Origin: Terebella lapidaria | Taxonomy: Eukaryota > Annelida > Polychaeta > Terebellida > Terebellidae | Direction of reading: 5' to 3' | DNA length: 64,000 nucleotides | NCBI GenBank assembly: GCA_949152475.1 | Contig: OX424568.1 | Span: 9,275,667-9,339,666, forward strand | Part shown: positions 34,373 through 47,712 of the stretch, in pieces | How the letters are laid out: every line of letters starts with the position of its first letter | Position numbering within the stretch: position 1 is the first letter of the stretch | The notes under the pieces: generated by a model | What the model was told of the DNA's origin: nothing | Databases searched by the model: none | The model's input: only the letters and a program-made list of their open reading frames with translations | Translations under genes and position numbers: made by a program

Positions 34373-37300
34373 CCCTGGCCGTGCTAAAGGATTGATAAAA
34401 ATGTTGATGAAATTGTACATTTCATATCTTTTCCATAATTTCATAACTTACCCACAACATGTATATTTATATTCATAATAGTTTCTCATGTATTTGATGT
34501 CAGTGAGGCACTTTTTCATATATTTTATTGATATGATGTCATGAAAATAATCATGGTTATAATATTGACCGTATAATGTGATATATCAGTAATGCATTCG
34601 TATATATCACCGTATTTTGCATGTGTGTAGTCTTGCGCACTGTGACGCACTGCCTAAATGTTCATAATCATGCAATTACACCCATGTGTCAGTCCAACAG
34701 CCCTGCCGAGAGTAAGATCACTTGGTCACTGTTGAGGTGAAAGGATAGCCGTCTTCGCAGCATGCACTGGATAGGGCCTCTGCTCCCCCTAAGTAACATA
34801 CAGGGGCACGCGATAGAGTGGATTTCGGTTATGTAACCACCTTTCCACACCAAAGCATGATCTGTCACCTCTCATTGTATAACCACTCTCAAGGCGCCTG
34901 GTTGGGGCCAACCCAGATTACGACCCTCACCCCTTATTGCAATAACCACTTCCCGCTGCCCTACGAACTGCTGAAAAAATGTATGGACTGTCGTGACTCC
35001 TGTGAGTTTGGTGTTTATACCACTGCATTTAATGAACTGAATCGTCTGCAAAAGCAATTCGGTTAACTGTTTACTGTGTGTTAAATCATGAAGATAAAAA
35101 ACGGATTTATTGTGAAGAGTTCCCACGGAGCACATGAAATCAAGTAAACTCTGAAGCCGTAACTGGCACCCCCACTAAACTTTTCCCACGTAAAACAATA
35201 AGTGTTTGGGAGCAATGAAAAGTGCTATAACTTCGAATGTATGGCAGTTCAACTTGTGATATGATTGGACAGTGATATCCAGGAGTCATAGTCGGATTTA
35301 CGGAAACCAGAGCGGTCGTATGTCAATCCACCGCCTTGACTGATGGCGCGAAAGGCCAACCTTTGATGTACAAGCGTTCCGTAGGAGACGGGTCCACCTC
35401 CCGCATACACAGGCAGAGACAATCACATGAAACGAAAAGATGTATTTAGACAATAGAACGCATCCCCCACCTGGGTAATCTAAGAAGTGATAATGTCAGC
35501 ATCTTTGCGTGTACAGTGCGGATAAAGTGGAAAGTTTTTAGGAAATGGGTCACTTGCCTGCTGACCACAGATCGGATAACACCTATGTGGCATTAAAGCG
35601 GACTTACAAATCTATTTGTGATGAAGAGTATATGTTGTGGATATTCCTAAAACACTGCAAGTTTGTGATACTTGGCGGGCTAAATATAGACTTTGGGATA
35701 ACTTTCCTGGCGAATCAAAAAGTTTCTCTAAAGCTTAAGAAGAACACGATTAGGAGTAGCAGATTGTTGTAGCTGACAGATATAGCCGGCTCCAAGACGG
35801 ACTTTGTGTGTTAACAGACTATTGCCTGGAGGCTGTAGCGACACACCTCAGTGTCAATCGGCGGGGCATGTCGTCCGGAGACGAGGACGAAGGCGAACTA
35901 ACACCTGCTCGAACTGAGAGCCCGATCGTTGTGGATGACGAGTTGGACATTGTCCACCACCTCCTGTCGTACTCAACGGCGAATGTGTCGCTGTCGAAGT
36001 GATTGATCAGGGTGACGTACGCGAACACCCTATAGAAATCATGGATTCGGAAGATCTCAGCCAGAAACTACCCCGGGCCAGCCTCAGGGAGCGGATACCC
36101 TGAAAGCTAGGCCTCTGCTCCCACTACAGCAGCAGGTGATGCATAACTTGCAGTTACGGGGGGAGCGCCACACTCCCAGTCCGCCGCCCGAACAACCAGC
36201 GGACTTGAGCGACCCTCGTTTCGACCGGCTACAGGAGGGGGGCCGCATCGTGGAACGCACCCTTGCGGCTCAGCGACAGCAATCGGCCACGGTTGCCTCC
36301 ACCACTGCCACCTTGGCAGCCATAGCCGCACCCCCGGTGATCGTATCTTCACCCGCCACGACGGCACCGCTAATCGCGCCTTCTGCTCAACCCACCGTTT
36401 CCCTGCCCGACGTTCAGTGCTCACCGCCCGTATCAAGATCGTCTGTGTCAGCTCCAGACTCGGAGCGGGGACCCCGGATTATCCCATTCCGACGACAAGT
36501 GAATGAGCTCATGATGCTCGTCGTCGCACCTGTTATCTCCATCGGGTAACGCGACTAGCCGGTTATGGGCCTGAGCACGTTTACGCAGTCCCATCAACGC
36601 TGTCCAAGGGCCAGATCATGACTCTCCGACCAATCAGTCAAGAGAATGGGCACTACGACAGCCCCTCCTGTCCAGGGACCGAAAAGCAGGCCGGATCTCT
36701 GGTATAGCCTACTGTGAGTCGCCACAGACCTTTTCGTACCCCCCAGGAGTTGGACGCCCACGTACTGACATACCACTACCCACTCATATGATTTTTCGTA
36801 TGCCCAGCGAATGATGGGTTTGTCACCCTGACCCATTCGGAAATGGTACAACATCTGTCAACACCTATGGACGCACACATCTTGTGCTTTCCCCTGTTTA
36901 AGCAGGGTTGACTGACGGCGACCAGCCAACCTAACCCGCACTATCGGCCACCCTGCGTACCAGTGCACATCGTCATCTTCAGGCGAACATGGTCCTCCGT
37001 ACTAACCTTCGGAATTTGGCTCACGGCCCCAGAACTGATGGAACAGTACCCTACGAATCTCGCCCCACGTGTTATGCTGGTCCTTCTCCAAGCCGCAAAC
37101 ACAGAAACCAGGGAAGGTGAGGTACGCCTGGCGAACATGGTGGCTCAAATTCAAACCATCAACCTGCAAGTAAAGTACTGACGACCGGGAGCCTTTCTTT
37201 TCTCGCGGTCGATCACGTATCGGACTTCGGCCATGAAAACGCCCAGGGCGTGCAGACCGGTGTCAGCGCAAGCGCGGACTGATGGAACACCTCCACGTTC

Positions 37301-39424
37301 CCGCCAGATGGATTCCAACAACTCCAGAGCTGTCATTGAACGGTCCACTGAGTCCAAAATAACGGACTACCGTGTCTGGGAGGGGCTTGTGCCACCCCCA
37401 GAGGAGTATCCTCCCCTTCCGAGTGCACTTTCCGGACCCGCGGATAGTGTTGCCCTGCCTCAGGCCAAGCAACATGCGTCAGACTCGGCCGGTACCGCTT
37501 CAGGACCTGCGACCCCCATGTCCCCAAGGACCACCACCACCGGTGAATTGTCACCAGCGAAACTCACTGCGGATTCGGAGTTTCGCCTGCCCTCTCTATT
37601 ACGAGGGATCGGACCTACACGTCCAGGCCCCTTCCCCTGACACATGTCGCTATCCCAGTGTCACCTGCGGACTCCCCACAGCGACCTTCAGCGTCGGCCG
37701 TGGAGCCATCATGGGCACTCGTCCGCATGGACACGCAGCTTCCATATTCAACAGAGGAACACCTCACCCTGCAAACTCCTCTGACGCCGGTTACCAGTGA
37801 TGATGCGAACGACTTGGCTGCTCTTGGAGATTCCCAACAATCCAGCGCCTCTACCCAAGTACCTGGAGAGCAGTCACCGCTCCACGGATCAGGCGAATTC
37901 GCCATGGACTACCAGTTTTCGCACGTGCATGGCCAGTGCATGGCTGACTGAACTCTGCCCGGGATGGAGGCCCTCCCAGTACCAGGGGAGAATCCTGCGT
38001 ACAACTTCCTCATTTGGGATGAAGATGCGGACCGGCTTCTGGAGGGCGTTCATGTCCACGAAGCGTACTGGGACGACCAGGCTGCCCCAATGATCCACAA
38101 TGCTGATCCACTGCTACCAGCATCCCGTCTAGACCAGCACCTACCAACGTTGGCGCTTGCACATGCTGATGACTTGGCGGAACAACGTAACCGAGCGACC
38201 CACCGCAAATATCTTTGTGCGATGGACGCCCACGTCCATCAAGCGGAATACAACGGACTGTCGGTTGGCTTTGCCATGGGCGCACTGCACGAACAACACT
38301 TACCGACGCTGCCCTCCATCATGGCTGAGGAGCAACAGCGACTACAGGAGCGACTCCACAGTCCGACGCGGCCCGCGCGGACCTACAGCGTGAGGTCGAC
38401 CGTCTTCGAGCTCAGCTCGACAGTACTCCCGCACCACAGTCGGACTCAACATGAGAGACTGCGAGTCTTCCCAGTGAACTAGTATCCACGATAATTCGGG
38501 TACTCTCACACCTGCCCCATGAGGAGGCATTAGAACTCATGGTGCATACCTCTCCTGTTGCACCAGCTCGCACCCTGAAGAGACGCGACCTGCCTCAGTA
38601 GGCTGTGTTCGGATTGTCAGACTTGCGAAATGTCAGTGGACTCCATTAGGGTCATCCTCTGGAGTCGTGTGTCGAACTTGTCGAATTTAAAAGTTTATGT
38701 TCGATAGCAGATAGCGCTTGGATAGCTGTTACCTGTCGGAATAGGCCTGGTGGACTCGGGAGTCTTCTCCTTGAATCGTGGCCATTGTGTCAGACCAGCC
38801 TGGCGGACTCGAAGAGGATCATCCTCTCGAGTCGTGGCTCGTACTAGTTGGATAGTGTGCATATAATCGGAATATTATGCCATGCTGTGGAATAATTAGT
38901 TATCCTGGTCACCCTTTGGTTTATTGATTATATGTTGCATAATGTCATTACATGTCATATATATATATATGTGTGTTGTCATATCAGTATTCATCCTGAT
39001 CATTATTTGGTAATATGTCGTATCCATGGTAATTTGTGTTCTATGTCGGACTTTGTCTGGATTCTTCCAGGAACGAACTTCAATCAATTTACATTCCACT
39101 CTGGGACGTCAAGGACAATTCCAAATATTCTGTCATTATATGTTGATGGTTCTTATATGTTTGATTTATGTGTTTGATTCCTCACCTGTCGTTGTGATGC
39201 ATGTATTTGTCCTATGTGTTCATATCATCCCAGTGACTGCTGATGGACTGACTGATGACTTTATTTTGACAGTTAGAATTTTTATTGTACTCAGTGTTTT
39301 ACCATTGCCTCGTGTGGTGAGTGTGTGTCCCTTTAGGACTTTTAGCTTATTATGTTTAGATTTTTGGACTGTTAGGTTTCGGATAGGGTAAATTCCGAGG
39401 GCGTAATTTGACGAAGGGGTGTTA
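34373..39424 (+). other. About 5 kb between pol and the 3' LTR, with unidentified decayed ORFs
   Basis: The first part (to about 35800) is AT-rich without clear coding. From about 35800 to 38600 the DNA is GC-rich with long plus-strand frames at 36136-36549 (137 codons, rich in Pro, Ala, Ser), 37233-37640 and 37964-38482 (172 codons). The last includes a charged helical stretch (AEEQQRLQERL). Another frame just after it reads DLQREVDRLRAQLD, so a coiled-coil ORF was probably broken by a frameshift. Position suggests an extra gene in the env slot, but I see no signal peptide, fusion or membrane segment. A purine-rich tract (GAAGGGG, 39413-39419) precedes the LTR. Confidence 0.5.
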
Positions 39425-40059
39425 TGTAGAATATTCATGACAGTTATCGACCCGAACACTCCCTTACACATTCTCTCACTCCACATACACGTCACAGAAT
39501 CAATAACAAATCCATACTCACAGATTACGTCACCCGTACACATGCACTACAGCCGCCGCACCCTCCACGATCACGTGCACAAAACATAACCCTACACCAC
39601 GCAGCCAATCAGCATACTCCAAGACATAAACAAACAGTGAACTTAGATATTACATCACATTCAACAAATCACACAGAACTTCCGCCCCATGACGCGGGAA
39701 ACTCACAGACAACCCATGGAAAAATCCCCGCACATTCAGAATTGAGTCTTGAGAGGTCTATGAGCACTGACGTGTTACTTGATTATCAAAGAAGAGCTGT
39801 GATAAGTTATCTGTGATAAAATATGTGACAGAAGTTATCTGTGATAAATCGGTGGTATTGTCAACGTCATTAGCAGACTATAATTCGGATTATATCGGGA
39901 AGTAGCGAATGTGACCGTGATCGAGTCATCAGACTATTCATCGCAATAAACTTGAATAAATTGAATTCGGACTGGTTTGTGATATTCAAGCACAACACTC
40001 TCGAACATTATACGAAGCTATAGGGTTGATCGGACCCTGTAGAACTCCGAATTGTCACA
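39425..40059 (+). repeat. 3' LTR of the 14.4-kb element
   Basis: Direct copy of the left LTR, beginning TGTAGAATATTCATG and ending AATTGTCACA. It contains an extra short duplication of GTTATCTGTGATAAA near 39805-39848, which accounts for its greater length. Confidence 0.85.
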
Positions 40060-42079
40060 CTTGCGTGCCTGTCGATCTTGATATAAACACCACTTTCAGC
40101 CTTCTGTTTCGGGTGAAATAGCACATAAATAGCCACGTGTATGCGATTTTGGGATCATGTTTAATTGTTTTGATATAATTTTGTCAACTGACATGGTTTT
40201 CCATTTCGAACAAATATTAGTAACTATGTGCAAATGCCGCTTCAAGTTTTTCGATGAAATTTGTTGATTATACCGAAATAAATCTTCTGGTGTCATTTTG
40301 AGATACATGTCTATAAGTACAGGCAGAGGATTCAGCTTTAGAGCCCGCATGTTATAAGCACAATCTCCTATTGTACGCCAATTATGATGACACTCTCAAG
40401 GTGGTCCAAGACTTTTGGACCCCACTACATGTATGGCCCTAAGTTCCTTAAAATTTACTGATCGCGCCTGACACAAGAATACATATGATAACCGACTCTG
40501 GTTTTGTTCACTCGAAAAAAATATTATATCTGGAAGTATTGATTCCATGTTTATCACTGCTTATTTCAACATATTAATACAAGAGAGATTATGAAAATAA
40601 CAGTATTGATGTGCAGAGTTATCACAAGAACAAATGATTTTTTTTCAAATCAAGTTGTCCACATATTATTTTGCATGTGTATGATATACGGAGTTGTAAT
40701 AACGAAAAAAACAACAACAGATAATGTATGGTTCGTACTCGACAGAGGCTAAATGCAATGCTCAATATTATTTATTATCAGTATGTATACATATCCTGGT
40801 GGATAGGAAAGCAAGTCAAGCAAATCTCTCCGCGCACATACTGAATCCTTGGTCGGCTGTCAGAGCCACTGTGCTCCTGAAATGCACCAGGATAGGTGCG
40901 CCGAATAACCAAAAACGCGGTCCTTGGTTTCCGCAAAACCTATCCAAAATATATCCTTTATATTTATTCAAACGTACAGAGCAGATTTTACTGAAGTACA
41001 TTCTAAGTAATGATCTCCATTCTCCACACACTCATTCACACAATTATCCAATTTACCATGGTGCTCGGCTGTAGAGGTTAGTCTCTCTCACTTCAACGTA
41101 GGTTGTGTTGCAAGAGGGAAGATTGACGATGAACAAGTTGTTTTTCATCGTGATATGACGAATGTATTCACCTCCTAATGCTCTCTGTAAAATTATCCAA
41201 CCACCTCTTGTGAGAAAGAAATCAGTGATCGATCAGTGAGCCCTCGTCTTTGTTGCTGTCACAGAACAGTATATACTTTTCGTTGGTAAAATACATGCGC
41301 CCCTCTTTGTCGTCAAATTTCATTGAGTCAAATCAAATGAAGCCGCGTGAGGTAGAACTGATAACCTTGCTCAAAATAACTTCCAATGGGAGCTCATGTA
41401 ATGTGCGTGAGGTAGAACTGATAACCTTGCTCAAAATAACTTCCAATGGGAGCTCATGTGGGTACTATATCACGGTGGTAGATCGGAACGCGTTCTTCGG
41501 TTGAAAGTTGTATGTGCTCTGGCAGCATGCAACGCGTTATTGCAGCAATTTCGTGATTGGATTGATATTCGATAAAACTATTTTACCCTCGCACCGATAA
41601 GGGGAGAGGGCATTGCATTTGGGGGTGTCTGTTTGTTCGTCTGTCTGTCTCCCTCTCTCTATTTCCACGCGTATAACTCGACAACAAATCGTCCAATCGA
41701 CTTGAAACTTTTTTGGCAGTGGCGCGGTCCTCCTCAAGTTTTGTCAAATCGAATAAAAATGTTTGCAATGGCAACCGAAAAAGTGAAAATCACATAATTG
41801 GTTATAACTCCGGTTATAACTAGACGCTTCCGGTCGCCTACGACCGCTTGGGTGTATCCCCCGTAGCCCTATCATCTCTGTTGCCCCAAACATATCAATG
41901 CTAAGTGTGAAAAACTAGAGCAAGGGCCAAAAAAGATTACCAGAGCAATGTTAAATCTCAATTCACAACTGTTTTCTTTTCCCCACCAAAATTGCTGCAC
42001 TGATCTTCCGAGGTTATTGAAGGTCGAATTCAAAATCACCACTGAAATCTCTTTATATGAATTTCCCTTTCGACATGCT
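40060..42079. other. Intergenic; one exact 60-bp-spaced duplication at 41345-41459
   Basis: No gene recognised. A 55-bp segment beginning GCGTGAGGTAGAACTGATAA occurs twice, at 41345-41399 and 41405-41459. A segment at about 41600-41780 (CTGTCTGTCTCCCTC, ATAACTCGACAACAAATCG) looks like part of a dispersed invertebrate repeat. Confidence 0.45.
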
Positions 42080-45010
42080 TGATAAAATAATGAAAATACA
42101 GATAGATCAATCTTTTCACCTATTTATATTTCAACTCAGAATATTTTACAAACTTGGTTCCAAGTTGAAATTCAAAGTAAAAATTGACCGAAACTGCATT
42201 TCAAGATGACGAAATTGGAGCCAGATTGAACTTCTCACCATAAGTTATATTTCGACTCATAATACATGTATGTGCCAAACATGGTTTCAAGCTGAAATTC
42301 AAAGTAAAAGTTGATCAAAACTGCATTCCAAGATGACAAAATTGGAACCAGATCGAACTTTTCATCATAAGTTATATTTTAAAGTTGGAATCAATCTTAA
42401 AATCAGCATTCTCGTTTGTCACACAAACTTGAAAGTACATCTCGAGATAGTCGGGAATATATAGGAAATATGCACAGTTCCACAACAGATACTCGGAAAA
42501 TTGCCGTTAATCATGCATGAAAACAGTGGATAGAAAATGATCGGCCTGTCTACATTGCCGGTTGCCACAGTATCTAGACAAATACCAATGACGTAATCAA
42601 ACTGTGTATAGAACTCGCCCAAAAGGCGGGCCGCTTTAAGGAAAAAAAAATGATGCAAATCTTGATTTGGAAACTCAATTTAGGCATGTAGTACACATTG
42701 TGAGACCCAAATTTGTACGGTTTCTCATTCTATAGACAAAATAAAGCTATCACAGAATGAATGAATATTGTCAAGTCTAAAAGTGATTATAGTTTTATCT
42801 CATGATACCTGCCCAACTTGGTTTCAAGTTGAAATTCAAACTAAAAATTGACCAAAACTGCATTCCAAGATGACGAAATTGGAGCCAGATCAAACTTTTC
42901 GCCATGAGTTATATTTCAACTCACAATATGTGTCAAACGTGGTATTAAGTTGAAATTCAATGTAAAAGTTGACGAAACCTGCATTTCAAGATGACGAAAT
43001 TGGAGCCAGATAGAACTTTTCATCATAAGTTATGTTTAGGCATGTAGTACACATTTTCGGACCCAAATTTGTACGGTTTCTCATTCTATAGACAGGATAA
43101 AGCTATCACAGAATGAATAAATATTGTCAAGTCTAAAAGTGATTATAGCTTTAACTCGTGATACCTGCCCAACTTGGTTCCAAGTTGAAATTCAAACTAA
43201 AAATTGACCAAACTGCATTTCAAGATGACGAAATTGGAGCCAGATCAAACTTTTCGCCATGAGTTATATTTCAACTCATAACATGTGCCAAACTTGGTAT
43301 TAAGTTGAAATTCAATGTAAAAATTGACGAAAACTGCATTTCAAGATGACGAAATTGGAGCCAGATAAAACTTTTCGTCATAAGTTATATTTTAACTCAT
43401 AATATGTGCCAAACTTGGTTTCAAAGTTGAATTCAAACTAAAAGTTAACCAAAGCTGCATTTCAAGATGACAAAATTCGAGCCAGATCGAACTTTTCGCC
43501 ATGAGGTATATTTTAACTTATGATATGTGCCAAACTTGGCTTTAAGTTGAAATTCAAGCTGAAAGTTGACCAAAACTGCAGTTCAAGATGACGAAATTAG
43601 AGCCAGATCGAACTTTTCATCATGTTGTTTTTTAACTCATAATATGTGCCAAACTTGGTTTCAAGTTGAAATTCAAACTAAAAGTTTACCAAGACCGCAT
43701 TTCATGATGACGAAATTGGAGCCAGCTCGAACTTTTCGCCACAAGTTATATTTTAACTCATAATATGTGCCCAAACAAGCTTTCAAGTTGAAATTCAAAG
43801 TAAAAGTTGACAAAACTGCATTTCAAGATGACGAAATTGGAGCCCGATCGAACTTTTCGCCACAAGTTTTATTTTAACTCATAATATGTGCCGAACATGG
43901 TTTCAAGTTGAAATTTAAAGTAAATGTTGACTGAAACTCCATTTCAAGATGACTTAATTGGAGCCAGATCGAACTTTTCGCCATGGGTTATATTTTAACT
44001 TATAATATGTGCCAAACTAGGCTTTAAGTTGAAATTCATGCTAAAAGTTTACCAAAACTGCATTTCAAGATGACGAAATTGGAGCCAGATTGAACTTTGC
44101 GTCATAAGTTATATTTTAACTCAATATGTGCCAAACTTAATTTCAAGTTGAAATTCAAACTAAAAATTGACCAAAACTGCATTTCAAGTTGACAAAATTG
44201 GATCCAGATCGAACTTCTCACCATAAGTTATATATTACTATTAATAATATGCGCCAAATATGGCTTCAAGTTGAAATTCAAAGTGAAAGTTGACCAAAAC
44301 TGTATTTCAAGATGACGAAATTGGTGCTGAATCGAACTTTTCGCCATGAGTTATATTTCAACTCATTATATGTGCCCAACTTGGTTCCAAGTTGAAATTC
44401 AAACTAAAAGTTGACCAAAACTGCATTTCAAGATGACAAAATTGCAGCCAGATCGAATTTCTCGCCACAAATTATATTTTAACTCATAATATGTGCCAAA
44501 CATCCTTTCAAGTTGAAATTCAAAGTAGAAGTTGACCAAGACTGCATTTCAAGATGACGAAATTGGAGCCAGATCGAACTTTTCGCAATGAGGTATATTT
44601 TAACTTATAATATGTGCCAAACTTGGCTTTAAGTTGAAATTCAAGCTAAAAGATGACCAAAACTGCATTTCAAGACAACGAAATTAGAGCCAGATCGAAC
44701 TTTTCGTCATAAGTTATATTTTAACTCATAATATGTGCCAAACTCGGTTTCAAGTTGAAATTCAAACTAAAAGTTGACCAAAACTGCATTTGAAGATGAC
44801 GAAATTGGAGCCAGATCGAACTTTTCGCCACAAGTTATATTTTAACTCATAATATGTGCCAAACATGCTTTCAAGTTGAAATTCAAAGTAAAAGCTGACC
44901 AAAACTGCATTTCAAGATGACGAAATTGGAGCCAGATCGAATTTTTCGCCACAAGTTATAATTTAACTCATAATGTGTGCCAAACATGGTCTCAAGTTGA
45001 AATTCAAAGC
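42080..45010. repeat. Satellite array A, monomer about 121 bp
   Basis: About twenty or more diverged tandem monomers share TTTCAAGTTGAAATTCAAA, GTTGACCAAAACTGCATTTC, AAGATGACGAAATTGGAGCC, AGATCGAACTTTTCGCC and TTAACTCATAATATGTGCC. Period was measured from successive GTGCC landmarks at 43646, 43767 and 43888. Near the left end the array is interrupted by unrelated sequence. A GTAGTACACATT...CTATCACAGAATGAAT segment occurs at about 42685-42800 and again at about 43035-43150, indicating a local ~350-bp higher-order duplication. Confidence 0.85.
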
Positions 45011-45019
45011 AAAAGTTGA

Positions 45020-46070
45020 TCAATGTTTTCATAAAAAGCTATTGTGATCAATAATAGACTTAACTAGCAAGAAATAATGGGAAACTTATTCGGTCACAGC
45101 CATAAAATCTCTACTGGACAAAGCCTTCACCTTGTTGAGCCCAATAGTGAATATTTCTTGTCTTAACCATTTTTATTATAGTCAATAATAGACTTAACAT
45201 GTAAAAATAATGTTACTTATTCGGTTACACCCAGAAATTTCTACCGGACAAAACCTTAACCTTGTTGAGCTTACCTTGTTGAGCCCAATAATAAATATTT
45301 CATGTCTTAACTATTTTCATTGTGGTCAATAATAGACTTAACATGTAAAAATAATGTTACCTTATTCGGTTACACCCAGAAATTTCTACCAGACAAAACC
45401 TTAACCTTTTTGAGCTCAATAATAATTGTTTCTCATCTTAACTATTTTTATTGAGGTCAATAATAGACTTAACTAGCAAAAAAAAGTTAACTTATTTGGT
45501 TACAGACATAAAATGTCTACTGGACAGAATCTTTATCTTGTTGAGCCCAATAATAAATATATCTTGTCTTAATTATTTTTATCGTGGTCAATAATAGACT
45601 AAACTAGTAAAAATAATGTTAACTTATTCAGTACACCCATGAAATCTGTACTGGACATACTTTCACTTTGTTTAGCTTAATAAAAAATAGTTCTCACCTT
45701 AACTATTTTTATTGTGGTCAATTTCAGACTTAACTTTTTTATTGTGGTCAATAATAGACTTAACTAGTGAAAATATTGTTAACTTAATCGGTTACACCAA
45801 TGAAATTTGTACTGGACAAAACATTTACCTTGTTGAGGTTAATAATAAATATTACTTGTCTTAACTATTTTTATTGTGGTCAATAATAGACTTAACTAAT
45901 AAAAATAATGTTAACTTATTCAACTACACCCATGAAATCTGTACTGGACAAAAACCTTTACCTTGTTGAGCTTAATAATAAACGTTTCTCGTTTAACTAT
46001 TTTTATTGTGGACAATAATAGACTAAACTAGTAAAATTAATGTTAACTTTTTCAGTAATATTGTCCTATT
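45020..46070. repeat. Satellite array B, monomer about 131-145 bp
   Basis: About eight tandem monomers carry GGTCAATAATAGACTTAACT, AAAAATAATGTTAACTTATTC, GGTTACACCCATGAAAT, CTGTACTGGACAAAACCTTT and CCTTGTTGAGCTTAATAATA. Start-to-start distances vary from about 131 to 145 bp. It abuts array A without a shared monomer. Confidence 0.85.
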
Positions 46071-46778
46071 TTCACTGAAAACATCGGTTCCTCATTCTGA
46101 ACAAGAAATCGGTTTCCATAATACAGGCTATTGGAAAGATCTGTTAGAAATTAGGCTGTTAACACATTAATATTTATATGATCATTCTAAAAAACGATTG
46201 GTTTCGTGTGACAGCCCTTCCCAACAACACTTCCAAATATTATTGAGATTCGTCAAAAACTGCCATCTGTAGAGCGTTCACAAGCCATGCGTCTCAAACA
46301 CGCTGTTTTCAATGCAATATGTGTCACCAAACAACCAATTCAGTTGCCACGGCAACCAAAATCGAATGGTGTCGGGGTCTTACCAATATATAAGTGCCTG
46401 CAAAAAATAATGATGATCGGGTGAGAATTGCGGCCTGTAGCGCGTTCACAAGAAAATCTCCCCGGACGCGGACGCGGTTCGGGGGATACAATAAATATTT
46501 ATTTTTGTAACTATTTTTGTATTTTTCTTTTGACAATTTCTGATCGTATGGCTTATGACCGATGGCCTTAAAATCAAAATTCCCTATTATAGCCAAGGGT
46601 AAAGAATTCGGGGGTCACGATGAGTGTTCTTAGCTTCAAGAGCATATTGTGAAGCCAGTTTTCAATGTTTGAAATATGTTTTCTTTCAGGAGACGTACCT
46701 TGATAAGGCCTAAAAAGTAATTTTCGGTTTCTCGTCTTCCTGTTTTTTTCAAAATTCGGTAGGGAGAGACTTTTTATT
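46071..46778. other. Intergenic, no gene seen
   Basis: Mixed sequence. A short segment near 46545-46615 (TCGTATGGCTTATGACC, AATTCCCTATTATAGCC) has diverged relatives at about 48625-48680 and 48893-48945. Confidence 0.4.
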
Positions 46779-47712
46779 AGCTTACCGGCCCTTTGGGCCG
46801 ATAAGCTATTGTCGTGGTATTTCATCCGTCGTCCGTCGTCCGTCATCCGTCGTCCGTCGTCCGTCCGGGTCTGTAACTTTTTTTGACGTGATGAATTTCC
46901 CAATAAATTTGTCAGAACACACCTTGGGCCCATATCTAAAGACGTTTTTTTTTTTATCGTTTTTTTTATTGAATCGTTTTTGTCGATTTGGCGGCCATTT
47001 TTGACGAAAAATTGCCAATTTTGGACTTTGATGGCCATTTTCTCAAAAACTGTCTGATCAGTTTTGAGATATTTGTTTTAAAACATTCCCTTCATGTACC
47101 TCTATGATGTGTATAAGTTTCGTTGCCCTTGAATCGCCTGTCTGCGTGTGGCGGCCATTTTGATTTTTTGACGGGTCGGCAAAAAAATTTTTTTTTGTCC
47201 AAAATCAAGTCACTATTCGTTTTGAACCATTTCCAGCAAAAAAACAAAATACATTTTTTTTGGCCATTGAAAAATTTTTTGGACTGAGAAAATTTCACCC
47301 AATTTTCCCTTCATAATGGGAGCTGTGCGGAGTAAACTCATAGAAGCTTCAAAATAGAGCCTAAGTATTGGCACATTCAAATGGGAAATCATATATTGCG
47401 GCTTGAGTGATGACCTTGAATTTGACCTTCAATGACCTTGGAAGGCCAAATTTGTCTTTTGGTGGCCATTTTGTCTAAATCTATTCAGATAGTTTTTCTC
47501 AAAATCATGTATAAGATTCTCTTTATGTACCTTTGTGATGTGTAATTTGATTTTGTACTATATATAGTCCATACAGAAAATGTGTTTCCAGCAACATTTA
47601 CGAACATGATTTGACAATTAGAGTTCAAGATCAGTGTGACAATTTATATGTTGGAAAATCAATACTCAGCGTTTCTCATGATTGCCGGTAAGCTACAGCA
47701 CCCTTGGTGCTA
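46779..47712 (+). mobile_element. Hairpin-ended HINE-like element, copy with both ends (AGCTTACCGGCCC subtype)
   Basis: The 5' end AGCTTACCGGCCC folds onto GGGCCGATAAGCT (46779-46807). The 3' end is GCCGGTAAGCT, followed by the hairpin AGCACC-CTT-GGTGCT at 47697-47711 and then ATGTTTTTTTT. The body has the CGTCCGTC stretch, GGCGGCCATTTT, and one TGACCTTGAATTTGACCTT monomer piece. Confidence 0.75.

Larger units (their letters stand above)
25696..40059 (+). mobile_element. 14.4-kb Ty3/Gypsy-like LTR retrotransposon, decayed, with nested insertions
   Basis: Two direct LTRs (25696-26299 and 39425-40059) begin TGTAGAATATT and end in CGCA or CACA. CTTG flanks both outer ends (25692-25695 and 40060-40063). 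The order gag, protease, reverse transcriptase, RNase H, integrase with a GPY/F-like end is that of Ty3/Gypsy elements. Every coding part has frameshifts or stops. About 2.6 kb of the integrase region is foreign (30793-33363). Between the end of pol near 34372 and the 3' LTR lie about 5 kb with unidentified open frames. The element is no longer autonomous. Confidence 0.85.

Noticed and set aside
25696..40059. An intact infectious retrovirus-like element
   Set aside because: gag, pol and the extra frames all carry stops or frameshifts, integrase is interrupted by 2.6 kb, and no env-like membrane protein was seen.
40724..41074. A 116-codon open frame between the LTR element and the satellites
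   Set aside because: No similarity, no splice sites, and an overlapping frame on the other strand; AT-rich chance frame.
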